This document shows positions 1-8,597 of a DNA stretch of 64,000 bases, piece after piece. Source of the DNA: Streptomyces maremycinicus (GTDB lineage: Bacteria > Actinomycetota > Actinomycetes > Streptomycetales > Streptomycetaceae); contig NZ_BBYG01000024.1 of the NCBI RefSeq assembly GCF_001184025.1, positions 62,001 through 126,000 of the forward strand. Reading direction: 5' to 3'. Within the stretch, counting starts at the first letter, position 1. Every line of letters starts with the position of its first letter. The translations under genes and the position numbers were made by a program. Under the pieces are notes generated by a model, which saw only the letters and a program-made list of their open reading frames with translations, was not told where the DNA came from and ran no database searches.

Positions 1-600
1 GCTGCTCGCGGACGTCTCGGTGGCGTTGGCGTTGTCGACCCCGACGCTGTCCTTGCTGTTCTTGTTGGTCACCGTGTTCGCGTTCTTGTTCGCCATCCCG
101 TTCTGGCACGAGGCCGCGAGCTGCGATTGCAGGTCCAGGCGGAGCTGGTTCTGGAGCTGCAACTGGAGCGAGGCACCGACGCTGCCGCCGAAGGTGAGTT
201 TGGCGTCCCCGTGGAGCGACCAGGTGACCCCGTTGGAGACGGTGAAGTCGACCGAGTCGGTGAAGGTCATCTCGCCTTGGCTGCGGTTGACATAGGTGCG
301 GGAGGAGAAGGTGTCGGGCGGCGGCTGGGCGATGTCGCCCCGCACCTCGATCAGCGGCTCCCCGAGGTTCATGTAGGAGAGCCAGCCCCGCTCGAACGCG
401 GTCCCCGAGAAGGTGCCGAAGCTCGACTTGTTCACAGAGAACCCGACGGGCTTGTGCTTCACACCGGAGGGGTCGGCGTAGACCAGGTTGGGGTGGTTCA
501 GAATGGCCTGCCAGATCTGCTCGATGTCGAGTTCCCGCAGGTTCTTTTTCGTCAGCGGCTGACGCCTGGCCTCTACCAGGCTGTACGCGGTGGAAGGCAT
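1..600 (-). CDS. Partial CDS, Ser/Thr-rich protein, possibly pore-forming-toxin-like
   Basis: An open frame reads from an ATG at 600 to the window edge without a stop, so about 200 N-terminal residues are visible and the C-terminus lies outside. After a charged helical start (residues 1-40), the chain becomes rich in alternating Ser/Thr and hydrophobic residues (about 60-140), then in Gln and Asn (about 145-190). That texture recalls aerolysin/ETX-MTX2-type beta-hairpin toxins, but I see no diagnostic motif, so this is inference only. It is divergent from a cluster of ricin-type and NHL/VCBS repeat proteins, which would suit a secreted interaction or toxin role. Confidence 0.6.
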   Translation of the reverse strand, partial: MPSTAYSLVEARRQPLTKKNLRELDIEQIWQAILNHPNLVYADPSGVKHKPVGFSVNKSSFGTFSGTAFERGWLSYMNLGEPLIEVRGDIAQPPPDTFSSRTYVNRSQGEMTFTDSVDFTVSNGVTWSLHGDAKLTFGGSVGASLQLQLQNQLRLDLQSQLAASCQNGMANKNANTVTNKNSKDSVGVDNANATETSASS

Positions 601-1045
601 CTACCCGTCCTCTAACTAATTCAGCCGAACCGTGCTCGGTGAGATTTAAAGAGACAACTGCGCACGTTCCGCAGAACGAAATTACCGCGCCCCCTCACAC
701 CCTGGAAGGGCGCATTCGGATGTCACACTCAATCGAGTGATCGATTTTCGGTAATCACTTCCGAAACGCCGATGAAGTGACCTTTCTTCAGGGGCATTCA
801 CTCGATCGATGACTTTTTTGCCAGCCTTGCTCGTGGGTACCGTGACTCTGGGCGCTACCGCCGGGAGAGTTTCGCTTTCGGCTGTTCATTCGGCCGGTCA
901 TTTCGGCTGGCCATTTCGGCTGTTCATTCGGCTCCATTCCGCTTCGGTTCGAAAGTCAGGTCCGCTTCGATGCGGCTCCATCGGGCGCCGCGGCGAGCAT
1001 CCGAATTTTTCGTCTTTCGCATTCAGGACAGGTGAGGTTTCCGCG
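601..1045. promoter_or_regulatory. Divergent intergenic region with inverted repeats and imperfect tandem repeats
   Basis: This gap is visibly AT-richer than its surroundings, especially 620-830. It holds an inverted repeat AATCGA-N4-TCGATT at 731-746 and a TCGATCGA palindrome at 802-809, both possible operators. At about 877-946 there is an imperfect tandem array of units resembling TTTCGGCTGTTCA. An AGGTGAGG ribosome binding site precedes the ATG at 1046. No gene is supported here, although the downstream frame extends upstream to 809. Confidence 0.4.
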
Positions 1046-1765
1046 ATGTACACCCAAGAGCGCACAGCGATGTCCAATTTGGTGGTCGGCGGCCCGGTGG
1101 CGGTAAACAGCTACGACAACGCGATCGTCGCGGCGCTGGTCGAGAACCGTCCGGTGATGCTCGTCCATGCCTTCAACGGCGGCTACCTGCGGCCCGCGGA
1201 GCTGGGCGAGGCGAGCCACGACAAGGGCGTCCAACTGGCCACCGCCCTCGACGAGACCGTCAAGGAGGCCAAGGGCCACCTCTGGCACATCACCCCCGCC
1301 GGCTTCTTCGGGCAGCGGCCGCTCTACTTCATCGAGAGCGCCGCCGGCCAGGCGACGCCCCAGCCCGCCGGCGCGGGCGGAACCGACACCGGACGTGGCG
1401 ACGACGGCGTGCCGAAGCCGCAGCGCAGGCGCATCACCGTCCACCAGGACGCGCCCCAGAGCACGGCCGACACCGTCCAGGTCGGCCTGCCCGACAAGGT
1501 CGGCGACAAGTGGCGGGGGAAGAACGGCGCACCCGAGGACACCCAGCTCTGGGTCGTCACGGTCACTCCGTGGGGCGGCATCACCTTCGTGCCCATCACC
1601 CACCCCGACACCATCCTCGGCTTCAGGGACCACGCGGTGACCACCAACAACGAGGTGAACCTCACCCACAACTGGGGCGGGGACTTCACCGGGACGGTCA
1701 TCAACACGTTCTACCCGCGCCTGCCCAGCGAGTGGAACGTCCCGTACCACCACGTCTTCACCTGA
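1046..1765 (+). CDS. Trefoil-like (ricin-type) hypothetical protein
   Basis: The 239-residue product has no signal peptide. Residues about 20-110 show the motif LYFIESAA, which recurs in the next gene's ricin-type domain, and a WHIT segment like the QxW repeats of beta-trefoil lectins. A Pro/Gly/Arg-rich linker (about 105-130) leads to a second globular part ending in YHHVFT. The ATG at 1046 is preferred because AGGTGAGG lies 8 bases upstream; a second in-frame ATG follows at 1070. It is followed after 69 bp by a co-oriented ricin/VCBS protein. Carbohydrate binding is inferred from this relationship, not demonstrated. Confidence 0.6.
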   Translation: MYTQERTAMSNLVVGGPVAVNSYDNAIVAALVENRPVMLVHAFNGGYLRPAELGEASHDKGVQLATALDETVKEAKGHLWHITPAGFFGQRPLYFIESAAGQATPQPAGAGGTDTGRGDDGVPKPQRRRITVHQDAPQSTADTVQVGLPDKVGDKWRGKNGAPEDTQLWVVTVTPWGGITFVPITHPDTILGFRDHAVTTNNEVNLTHNWGGDFTGTVINTFYPRLPSEWNVPYHHVFT

Positions 1766-1834
1766 TCCGCGGCCACCGCCGTACGACACACCCGTCCCGA
1801 GCCACCGTCCGCACCGCCTGGAAGAGGCACCACG

Positions 1835-3682
1835 ATGCCCGTGCCCACGGAAGAACTGAAACTGGAGATCGTCAACGCCGCCACGGGGGAGATCCTCGAC
1901 GGCAGGGCCGCACCGGGGCAGGGCGGAGCCGTCGTCGTCCGCGAGCTCCCCGAGGACGGTCCGGCCCCGCAGCAGTGGCAGATCCTTCCCGTGCAGTCCG
2001 CGCAGTCCGCACAGGACGAGCAGGTCTACGTGATCCGCAACGTGACCGGCGGTAAGGCCCTTGAACAGCCCGCTGCCGCGGGCGGCGGCGTTCGTCAGGA
2101 ACAGGCGGCCGACGGCAAGAAGACCCAGCAGTGGCGCCTTGTCCCCGTCGAGGGCGAAGCCGCCCTCTACTTCATCGAGAGCGCGGCCGACGACAGCGTC
2201 CTCGACCTCGACCGCGACGCTGTCGGTGAGAGCGGCACCCCGGTCGTCGTGCGCGCGTACGACGAGGACGCGGAAAGTCAGCGATGGCGCCTCGTGCCGG
2301 CCGAGCCCGAGCGCGTCAGCGACCCGGTGCTGCGCTGGGCACGGCTGGGGCACTGGAACGGACGGCAGTCCTGGCGGCTGGCCCCCTCGGCGGCGCTGCG
2401 GCCCGCACCCGACGCGACCCCCTCGTTCAGTGATCTGCTGCTGGTCCTCGACCGGTTCGGTACCGACCAGGACGCCGGCGGCTGGAAGAGCGAAGGTGCC
2501 GCACCCCGCCCCGGCGCACAGCCGGGTTCGTGGGCCGGGCTCGGCGCGCGGTTCCTCGCCGAAACCTCCGGTAAGGCGCCGGCGGACATCGTCGCGCTCA
2601 AGCCGGCCAAGGGGGTCGTCACCGCGGATGCGCGAGGTGACGGCACGTTCGAGGACGAGGAGCGTGTCGTGCAGCCGCCCGCACCCGCTGCGAGTCCCGC
2701 GGACCTGTGGACCCTGGCCGACGTCACGGGTGAAGGCAGGCCCGGCATCGTGGTGCTGGCCACCGACGGTGTCCGGGTGACCCTCCAGGACGAGGGCGGG
2801 ATGTTCGCGCCCGCGGGCGGCGGGCCGGCCCTCCAGGCGTTCGGCCACGGCGATCAGGCCGGCGGGTGGCTGACGGACAAACATCCCCGCTTCCTGGCCG
2901 ACACCACCGGCGACGGCCGGCTCGACATCGTCGGCTGCCACGACGACGGCGTCTGGATCTCCCTCCAGGACGAGGACGGACAGTTCGCGCCCTTGCCCGG
3001 CGAGCCCGCCCTCCGTGCGTTCGGCCACGACGAGAAGGCCGGCGGGTGGCTGACGGACAAACATCCCCGCTTCCTGGCCGACACCACCGGCGACGGCCGG
3101 CTCGACATCGTCGGCTGCCACGACGACGGCGTCTGGATCTCCCTCCAGGACGAGGACGGACAGTTCGCCGAGCCCCTGTACGTCCTGAACGACTTCGGGA
3201 CCGACCAGGGGTGGATCTCGGCGCAGGAGCACCCCCGGTTCCTGCTGAAGACCACCGGCGACGGGGAGACGGACATCGTCGGCTTCGGCCCCCACGGCGT
3301 CGTCGTCGCGCGCGGCCACGGCGACGGCACCTTCGAGCCCTCCAAGCTCGTCCTGAACGACTTCGGGACCGCCCAGGGATGGACGGCCGAGAAGCACCTG
3401 CGCTTCCTTGCCGATGTCACCGGTGACGGCAGCCCCGACATCGTCGGCTTCGGCGACGAAGGGGTCTGGGTCTCCCACAACCGCGGCGACGGCACGTTCG
3501 AGCAGGCCCGACTCGCCTGTCGCGGCTTCGGGTACGCCGACGACGCCGGCGCCTGGCGGGTCGGCCACCACCCCCGCTTCCTCGCGGACATCACCGGCGA
3601 CGGACGCGTCGACATCGTCGGCTTCGGAGGACCGGGCGTGTACGTGGCCCGCAACCTCTACCGACGCTTCCGAACCCGATGA
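1835..3682 (+). CDS. Ricin-type trefoil plus VCBS/FG-GAP repeat protein
   Basis: The 615-residue protein begins with a beta-trefoil lectin-like domain (about 1-155) carrying three QxW motifs (QQWQIL, QQWRLV, QRWRLV). It continues as a chain of VCBS/FG-GAP propeller blades (about 190-610), with calcium-loop motifs of the form DTTGDGRLDIVG repeated at roughly 60-residue steps. Such modules usually bind sugars or mediate surface contacts. No export signal is evident. The start has a GGAAGAGG ribosome binding site. Two blades are encoded by a nearly exact 180-bp duplication (see repeat). Neighbouring genes share the trefoil signature. Confidence 0.8.
   Translation: MPVPTEELKLEIVNAATGEILDGRAAPGQGGAVVVRELPEDGPAPQQWQILPVQSAQSAQDEQVYVIRNVTGGKALEQPAAAGGGVRQEQAADGKKTQQWRLVPVEGEAALYFIESAADDSVLDLDRDAVGESGTPVVVRAYDEDAESQRWRLVPAEPERVSDPVLRWARLGHWNGRQSWRLAPSAALRPAPDATPSFSDLLLVLDRFGTDQDAGGWKSEGAAPRPGAQPGSWAGLGARFLAETSGKAPADIVALKPAKGVVTADARGDGTFEDEERVVQPPAPAASPADLWTLADVTGEGRPGIVVLATDGVRVTLQDEGGMFAPAGGGPALQAFGHGDQAGGWLTDKHPRFLADTTGDGRLDIVGCHDDGVWISLQDEDGQFAPLPGEPALRAFGHDEKAGGWLTDKHPRFLADTTGDGRLDIVGCHDDGVWISLQDEDGQFAEPLYVLNDFGTDQGWISAQEHPRFLLKTTGDGETDIVGFGPHGVVVARGHGDGTFEPSKLVLNDFGTAQGWTAEKHLRFLADVTGDGSPDIVGFGDEGVWVSHNRGDGTFEQARLACRGFGYADDAGAWRVGHHPRFLADITGDGRVDIVGFGGPGVYVARNLYRRFRTR
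2856..3168 (+). repeat. Recent 180-bp tandem duplication inside the VCBS gene
   Basis: Bases 2856-2988 and 3036-3168 are identical over 133 bp at an offset of 180 bp, i.e. one 60-residue blade. Other blades in the gene are much more diverged. This indicates recent unequal exchange or slippage that changed blade number. Confidence 0.9.
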
Positions 3683-3751
3683 GCCCTGACCGCACCACAT
3701 CCCGTGTACTCGATCAACTGCTCTGCCTAGTCCAAGTCTTGGGGAGAATTC

Positions 3752-4489
3752 ATGCGTAGGTCCACGACGGCATGCACGGTGCTCGCGCTGGGAGCGAGCC
3801 TGTTGCTCGGAGGGCCGGCGCCCGGAGCCACTGCTGCGGCCGCTCCCGGTGCGGTCACGGCGCTCCGTGCGCCGACGCCTCCGTCGTCCGTCCCCGATCT
3901 CGATGCCCCGGGGCCGGCCAGGACGGTCGAGTTCCCGCCGGACGGGCGGATCCGCTCGAGCCCGGGGCAGGTGAAGATCCAGGCTCCGCAGTACACGCGA
4001 ATCGTCCGGGTGGACCCCTGGTGCAGCGGCATGAACTGCCCTGTGTCCATTGCCCCCGACGGCTCGTCCGCCGGCTTTTCTCTCCAGAGCAACAACTGGG
4101 TGTGGAGCCGGCCCTTCAAGATCGACGTCGTCGCCACGGACGACGCGCCCATGGCAGGTGGCCGGTTCACCGGCACCCTCACCTTCGAAGGTGTGGTGGT
4201 GGACTGGACCGTCAACATCACCCAGGGCACTCCCGGGGCCTTCGGTGGGTACGTCAGCAGCGTCCCCGGGGGAGGCGGCGCCCGGGTTCGTTTCGTCGAT
4301 CCCGATCTGCATGCCGCCGCTGCCGGGTTCAAGGACCGGGACATCATCACCTCCGTCGACGGTCAGCCCGTCACGTCGGCGGCATCCCTCAGCGCCGTCC
4401 TCGCCGGTAAGCGAGCCGGAACCGCGGTGCCCGTGGGCATCGTGCGCAACGGCATCCAGACGACCTTGCAGTACACGGTCGACGAGTGA
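3752..4489 (+). CDS. Secreted PDZ-domain protein
   Basis: The 245-residue protein starts with a classical signal peptide: MRR, a hydrophobic stretch LALGASLLLGG, and Ala-rich cleavage sites near residue 30. A middle beta-rich region contains a possible disulfide (WCSGMNC). The C-terminal 80 residues form a PDZ-like domain with a GAFGGYVSSV-type carboxylate loop and AGFKDRDIITSVDG, as in HtrA-type PDZ modules. No protease domain is present, so it may be an extracellular adaptor. It follows the VCBS gene after 69 bp in the same direction and probably belongs to the same export/adhesion cluster. Confidence 0.75.
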   Translation: MRRSTTACTVLALGASLLLGGPAPGATAAAAPGAVTALRAPTPPSSVPDLDAPGPARTVEFPPDGRIRSSPGQVKIQAPQYTRIVRVDPWCSGMNCPVSIAPDGSSAGFSLQSNNWVWSRPFKIDVVATDDAPMAGGRFTGTLTFEGVVVDWTVNITQGTPGAFGGYVSSVPGGGGARVRFVDPDLHAAAAGFKDRDIITSVDGQPVTSAASLSAVLAGKRAGTAVPVGIVRNGIQTTLQYTVDE

Positions 4490-4598
4490 TCGCCACGACG
4501 TACACGCGCGGGCGCGCTTGCCGCCTACCGCTCCCGCGGTCTTCGGACACGATCGGCGAGGCCTTCGTCCTGGCCGGCCGGCCCACGGTGAGGTGACG

Positions 4599-6131
4599 AT
4601 GATGAGCAAAGCCAAGACAGCAGCAACAGAGGGTGAAGACCTCACCCCCGAGATCACTACGGTCGCCGGTACCGGGGAGGCCGGGCCCGCAGGAGACGAC
4701 GGGCCCGCTCTCGCGGCCCGGCTCGACCGTCCCTACGGCCTCGCGATGGACACCACGGGCACCCTCTACTTCTCCGACCACAACAATCACCAAGTCCGGA
4801 AGGTCACCACGGACGGCAGGATCCGCACGGTGGCAGGGACCGGCACCGCCGGGTTCGGGGGCGATCAGGGTCCTGCCCTCTCAGCCCGGCTGGACGGCCC
4901 GCGGGAGGTGGCGGTGGACCGTGCCGGGAACCTCTACATCGCCGATTCCGAGAACCACCGGATCCGCAGGGTCACGGCCGACGGGCAGATCGGCACAGTC
5001 GTCGGCACGGGCACTGCCGGGTTCAGCGGTGACGACGGCCCCGCTGTCGCCGCCGAGTTGAACTGTCCGTACGGGGTCGCGGTGGACAGCACCGGCAGCC
5101 TCTACATCGCCGATACCGACAACCACCGGGTCAGGCAGGTCACACCGGACGGGCAGATCCGCACAGTCGCCGGGACCGGGACCCCGGGATTCTCCGGCGA
5201 CGGCGGGCCTGCCGTCACGGCCCAGCTGAACAGCCCGTATGGCGTCGCGGTGGACGGCGCGGGCCACCTCTACATCACCGATGCCGAGAACCACCGGGTC
5301 CGCAGGGTCGCCGGGGACGGCACGATCAGCACGGTCGCGGGCACGGGCGCCGACGGCTTCAGCGGTGACGGCGGCCCCGCCGCCTCCGCCCGGCTGGACT
5401 TCCCCCTGGGCGTGGTGGCCGACACCACCGGCAGCCTCTACATCTCAGACCACAACAACCACCGGGTCCGCAGGGTCGCCGGGGACGGCATGATCAGCAC
5501 GGTCGCGGGCACGGGCACCGACGGCTTCAGCGGTGACGGCGGCCCCGCCGCCTCCGCCCGGCTGAACTACCCGTTCGGGCTCGCGGTCGACTGCGTCGGC
5601 GCCCTCTACATCGCCGACTACGTCAACAACCGCGTCCGGAAGGTCACGGCGGCCGCCATGACAGGACTGCCCGCATCAGGCACGGTGATCTCCTGGGCGA
5701 GCGTGCGTAGCCGGCTGCGGATCGGGGTCACGCGCGAGTCGCTCAAGGACGGGGCCAAAATCCAGCAGTCGCTCGCCGTTCCCCGCCAATCGCAGCACTG
5801 GCGGCTGGTCGTAGCCGGGGAGAGCGACAGCGGCTACGTGGTGTACACGATGGAGAACGTGCGCAGCGGGAAGGTTCTGGAGGTCGAGGAGGCCCGGGGG
5901 ACGGCCGGGGCGGTGGTCGCGCAGCGCGCCTACGAAGGCGACGAGGCACACCATCAGCAGTGGCGGCTGATCCCGGTGGGCACCGTGGGCGACGACCCCC
6001 GGGTCTACGAGATCGCAAACCGGAGCAGCGGTCTGCTTCTGGCCGTCGAAACCAACGCGCCTGTGGTGATCACGCAGCGCTGGGCGGAGGGCGACCACCG
6101 GGGCAGGCAGTGGCAGTTGCTGCCGGTGTGA
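4599..6131 (+). CDS. NHL-repeat propeller with C-terminal ricin-type trefoil
   Basis: The 510-residue protein has six NHL-type blades (about 17-352), each reading roughly ITTVAGTG..GFSGDGGPA followed by P(Y/F)G(V/L)AVD...LYIAD..NHRVR. A beta-trefoil domain (about 365-510) follows, with QHWRLV, QQWRLI and RQWQLLPV motifs. NHL propellers mediate protein or ligand contacts and the trefoil probably binds sugars. Tandem ATGs at 4599 and 4602 follow GAGGTGA; the second has the better spacing. No signal peptide is visible. The frame stays open upstream to 4050 only as a shadow of the PDZ gene. A strong terminator follows immediately. Confidence 0.8.
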   Translation: MMSKAKTAATEGEDLTPEITTVAGTGEAGPAGDDGPALAARLDRPYGLAMDTTGTLYFSDHNNHQVRKVTTDGRIRTVAGTGTAGFGGDQGPALSARLDGPREVAVDRAGNLYIADSENHRIRRVTADGQIGTVVGTGTAGFSGDDGPAVAAELNCPYGVAVDSTGSLYIADTDNHRVRQVTPDGQIRTVAGTGTPGFSGDGGPAVTAQLNSPYGVAVDGAGHLYITDAENHRVRRVAGDGTISTVAGTGADGFSGDGGPAASARLDFPLGVVADTTGSLYISDHNNHRVRRVAGDGMISTVAGTGTDGFSGDGGPAASARLNYPFGLAVDCVGALYIADYVNNRVRKVTAAAMTGLPASGTVISWASVRSRLRIGVTRESLKDGAKIQQSLAVPRQSQHWRLVVAGESDSGYVVYTMENVRSGKVLEVEEARGTAGAVVAQRAYEGDEAHHQQWRLIPVGTVGDDPRVYEIANRSSGLLLAVETNAPVVITQRWAEGDHRGRQWQLLPV

Positions 6132-6136
6132 CGCAC

Positions 6137-6184
6137 GGGCAGGGGGCAGGAGCGGCCTCGCCGATCCTGCCCCCTGCCCCTTTT
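6137..6184 (+). terminator. Intrinsic terminator after the NHL gene
   Basis: A perfect 15-bp stem (6137-6151 with 6165-6179, GGGCAGGGGGCAGGA arm) with a 13-base loop is followed by CTTTT. It starts 6 bp after the stop codon and closes the lectin cluster. Confidence 0.9.
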
Positions 6185-6485
6185 GCCGGGCACTACCGGC
6201 CACAGCTCCGGGGCCTTCCGGGCGGGTGGCTCGGGCAGTTTCGGCGTCTCCTGGTTCTTGGGGCCTTGACGCAGTCGCTCCTCGTTCGGCCGGTCCTCAA
6301 AACGGCGACCCGGCAAGTCGAGGAAGCACCGGTGGGCGGGCCACTGCTCGGTGTGCAACGCAGAGCCCGGCAACGCCCGCGTCGGCATGCTGCGCGCCGG
6401 AAGGCGGCCTGTTTCGCGCCACCGAGGTGGGCACGGCCAGTCAGCAGGAGCGCCTCAACGTCCGGACACCGGCAAGCCCTGCTGA
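6185..6485. other. Intergenic, no supported gene
   Basis: No reading frame here has convincing protein character. Bases 6320-6346 (GAGGAAGCACCGGTGGGCGG and onward) recur with two changes at 6642-6668, so the two copies bracket the Uma2 relic. Confidence 0.4.
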
Positions 6486-6592
6486 TCAGCGCATGAGACT
6501 GGTCAAGTCGATGTCGATGACGAACGGAACGCCGGTCTTCAAGCGTGCGCGGTAAATGCCGGTGGCGACGTAGGCGCGGGGAGCGCTGCTGG
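6486..6592 (-). pseudogene. C-terminal relic of a Uma2-family endonuclease
   Basis: On the minus strand the last 30 or so codons of a frame read YRARLKTGVPFVIDIDLTSL before a stop. This matches the end of Uma2-family proteins (…GVLKVTAPFPLEIDLGQI occurs at 26.7 kb in this same window). Upstream the frame turns into esterase shadow, so only the C-terminal tail survives. Confidence 0.45.
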
Positions 6593-6668
6593 TCGGAGGC
6601 GAGCGTCGGACCGCGGAAGCCGTTCGTCTCCTTCGCGACCAGAGGAAGCGCCGGTGGGCGGGCCGCTG

Positions 6669-6714
6669 CCCGGCGCCGGACGGACGAGCGGGCGGCTCGC
6701 CGTCCGGCGCCGGG
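6669..6714 (-). terminator. Hairpin terminator after the esterase gene
   Basis: Perfect 15-bp arms (6669-6683 with 6700-6714, CCCGGCGCCGGACGG) flank a 16-base loop, 17 bp past the esterase stop. There is no clear U-tract, as is common in Streptomyces. Confidence 0.7.
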
Positions 6715-6730
6715 CGGGCGTGAGGGGGGC

Positions 6731-8422
6731 TCACGGGGACAGGCGGTCCCAGAACGAGCATGCGTGTGCGGAATACGCGTCGACCGGGTGGATCCCGTCC
6801 GCTTCCGCAGCCAGCGACAGCACCGACGGCGTGTGGGGTGACGACGGGCGCAGGGCGGGCCATGGCGGGGCGTCGGGGGTGTTCGGGTCGCCGGTGCGCG
6901 CGAAGGTGGTCCAGTAGCCGACCATGCGGTCCGACAGGGCGCGCTGGCCGTCGGTCAGCGGCCGCTCGGTGGGCACGGAGGGGAACAGGAACGGCATCTC
7001 GAAGCCGTGCGCCGCACCATAGGGGAAGCCCGGGTCCGCCGGCAGACCGGCGAGGACGGGAGCGTGTGGATCGTTGAACTCGTAGCCGTACAGGGGCAGG
7101 CCGGGGGCATGCGCCGCGATGGCCTGGCCGGCCGCCAGCGTGGTGCACGTGAAGGACCGGTCGGTCAGCACCGCGGCCCAGGCCAGCGCGGGAGAGGCAT
7201 GGTGTGCCGCCGGGTACCGCGCCTCGACGGCCGGGGCCGTGGGACCGAAGGCGTCCGCCAGCCGGGCACGATAGTCGGCCTCGGTACGGATCGGGAACGC
7301 GGCGAGCGACAGGCCGACGAACATCCGCATCTCGTCGTGGTTGGTGCCCAGCATGACCGGCATCCGGTGGAAGCGTCCCGACGCCAGCGCCCGGCCGGGT
7401 GCGACGGGCAGCAGCCTGTTGTCGAAGGCGGGCCGGTTGAAGGACTGCATCAGCTGCGCGGTGGCCAGACGGTCCGTGCTCAGTCGGCGCAGGCACGCCA
7501 GCACCTCGTCCCCGCCGCCCGTCGTGCAGCCCAGTTGCCGGGCGGCCTGAGCACCGGCCGTCTGGACGTCGGCCTGTGCGGCGAACGGCTCGTACGCCGG
7601 TGTTGCGGGCCCGAGGGCGCCGCGCGGGAAGGACGTGAGGCAGGAGCCGCTCTGAAGCACAGCCCGCTGGAAGAGTCCGGCGGCGGTCGGCGAGGTGAGG
7701 TGTGCGCAGATACTGAGGGCGCCCGCGGATTCCCCGAACAGCGTGACCCTGCTCGGATCACCGCCGAAACGGGCGGCGTTCGCCCGCACCCAGCGCAGGG
7801 CGGCCTGCTGGTCCGCCAGTCCGAAGGGCGGGGCGGCGCCCAGGGCGGAGTGGCCGAAGTAGCCGAAGATCCCCAACCGGTAGTTGACCGTGACGACGAC
7901 CGCGTCCCCCCGGACCGCCAGTCGTTCAGCGCTGTAGTCGCTGCCGGAACCGCCCAGGAACGCACCGCCGTGCACCCACACCAGCACCGGCCGCTTCTTC
8001 CCGGCCGGCGCCGGCGCGGGCACCGTGACATCGAGGTACAGGCAGTCCTCCGAGCCGACGATCGCGCCCGCACCTGGTGCGGGCATCTGCACACAGCGTT
8101 CGGCCGGCCTCGTCGCATCCCGGACGCCCCGCCACGCGGCGGGGGGCGCAGGGGCACGCCAGCGCAGCGGTCCGGTCGGCGGCGCGGCGTAGGGGATGCC
8201 GTCGAAGGTGGTGTACGAGCCGTGGGAGAGACCGCGTACCCGGCCCTGGTCGGTCCGTACGACGACGCTCCCCTGTTCCGCGGAGTCAGGGGAACGAGGG
8301 CTCGAGCCGACCGCGGGCACGGTGACGGCCCAGAGCAGTGCCAGCGCGCACAGCAAGGCGAAGAGCACCGCGCGGAGTCCGGCTCTTCGGCATGGACGCG
8401 GTGCTGTCATGGTCGGGGACAT
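6731..8422 (-). CDS. Secreted type-B carboxylesterase
   Basis: The 563-residue protein is a carboxylesterase/lipase of the alpha/beta-hydrolase fold. An N-terminal Arg-rich segment plus hydrophobic core (about 10-38) is a likely signal peptide. The oxyanion HGGAF lies at about 151-155 and the nucleophile elbow GESAG at about 230-234 (Ser232). The acid residue is probably in NHDEMRMF and the catalytic His in AAHGFEMPF. Cys residues in ERCVQ and SEDCLYLD form the conserved family disulfide. I chose the ATG at 8422; the frame is open further upstream, into the region before the MerR gene. It is divergent from that regulator, which may control it. Confidence 0.88.
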   Translation of the reverse strand: MSPTMTAPRPCRRAGLRAVLFALLCALALLWAVTVPAVGSSPRSPDSAEQGSVVVRTDQGRVRGLSHGSYTTFDGIPYAAPPTGPLRWRAPAPPAAWRGVRDATRPAERCVQMPAPGAGAIVGSEDCLYLDVTVPAPAPAGKKRPVLVWVHGGAFLGGSGSDYSAERLAVRGDAVVVTVNYRLGIFGYFGHSALGAAPPFGLADQQAALRWVRANAARFGGDPSRVTLFGESAGALSICAHLTSPTAAGLFQRAVLQSGSCLTSFPRGALGPATPAYEPFAAQADVQTAGAQAARQLGCTTGGGDEVLACLRRLSTDRLATAQLMQSFNRPAFDNRLLPVAPGRALASGRFHRMPVMLGTNHDEMRMFVGLSLAAFPIRTEADYRARLADAFGPTAPAVEARYPAAHHASPALAWAAVLTDRSFTCTTLAAGQAIAAHAPGLPLYGYEFNDPHAPVLAGLPADPGFPYGAAHGFEMPFLFPSVPTERPLTDGQRALSDRMVGYWTTFARTGDPNTPDAPPWPALRPSSPHTPSVLSLAAEADGIHPVDAYSAHACSFWDRLSP

Positions 8423-8597
8423 ACGCACCCACCGTTCTTGGGTCGGGGACGGCACGGGACGACGCCGCGGCAGGCCGTGCGCGGCCGCACCGGTCCGGTC
8501 GGGCGGCAGCGGGCTCCGGTCCACGGCAACGGTGCGGCCCGGCGTCGTCAGTGATCCATACGCTAGGAGCTCCCGCGCACTGGAGGTTCAAGGGGCT
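8423..8597. promoter_or_regulatory. Divergent promoter region, esterase/MerR
   Basis: This 175-bp gap separates the two start codons. The segment near 8560-8590 (CTAGGAGCTCC then GGAGGTTCA) contains short inverted elements that could be a MerR-type site, but the symmetry is imperfect. I see no consensus promoter with certainty. Confidence 0.3.

Noticed and set aside
956..4657. 1233-codon open frame on the minus strand
   Set aside because: It lies antisense to three well-supported genes with domain motifs, and its Gly/Arg/Val-rich composition is typical of high-GC shadow frames.
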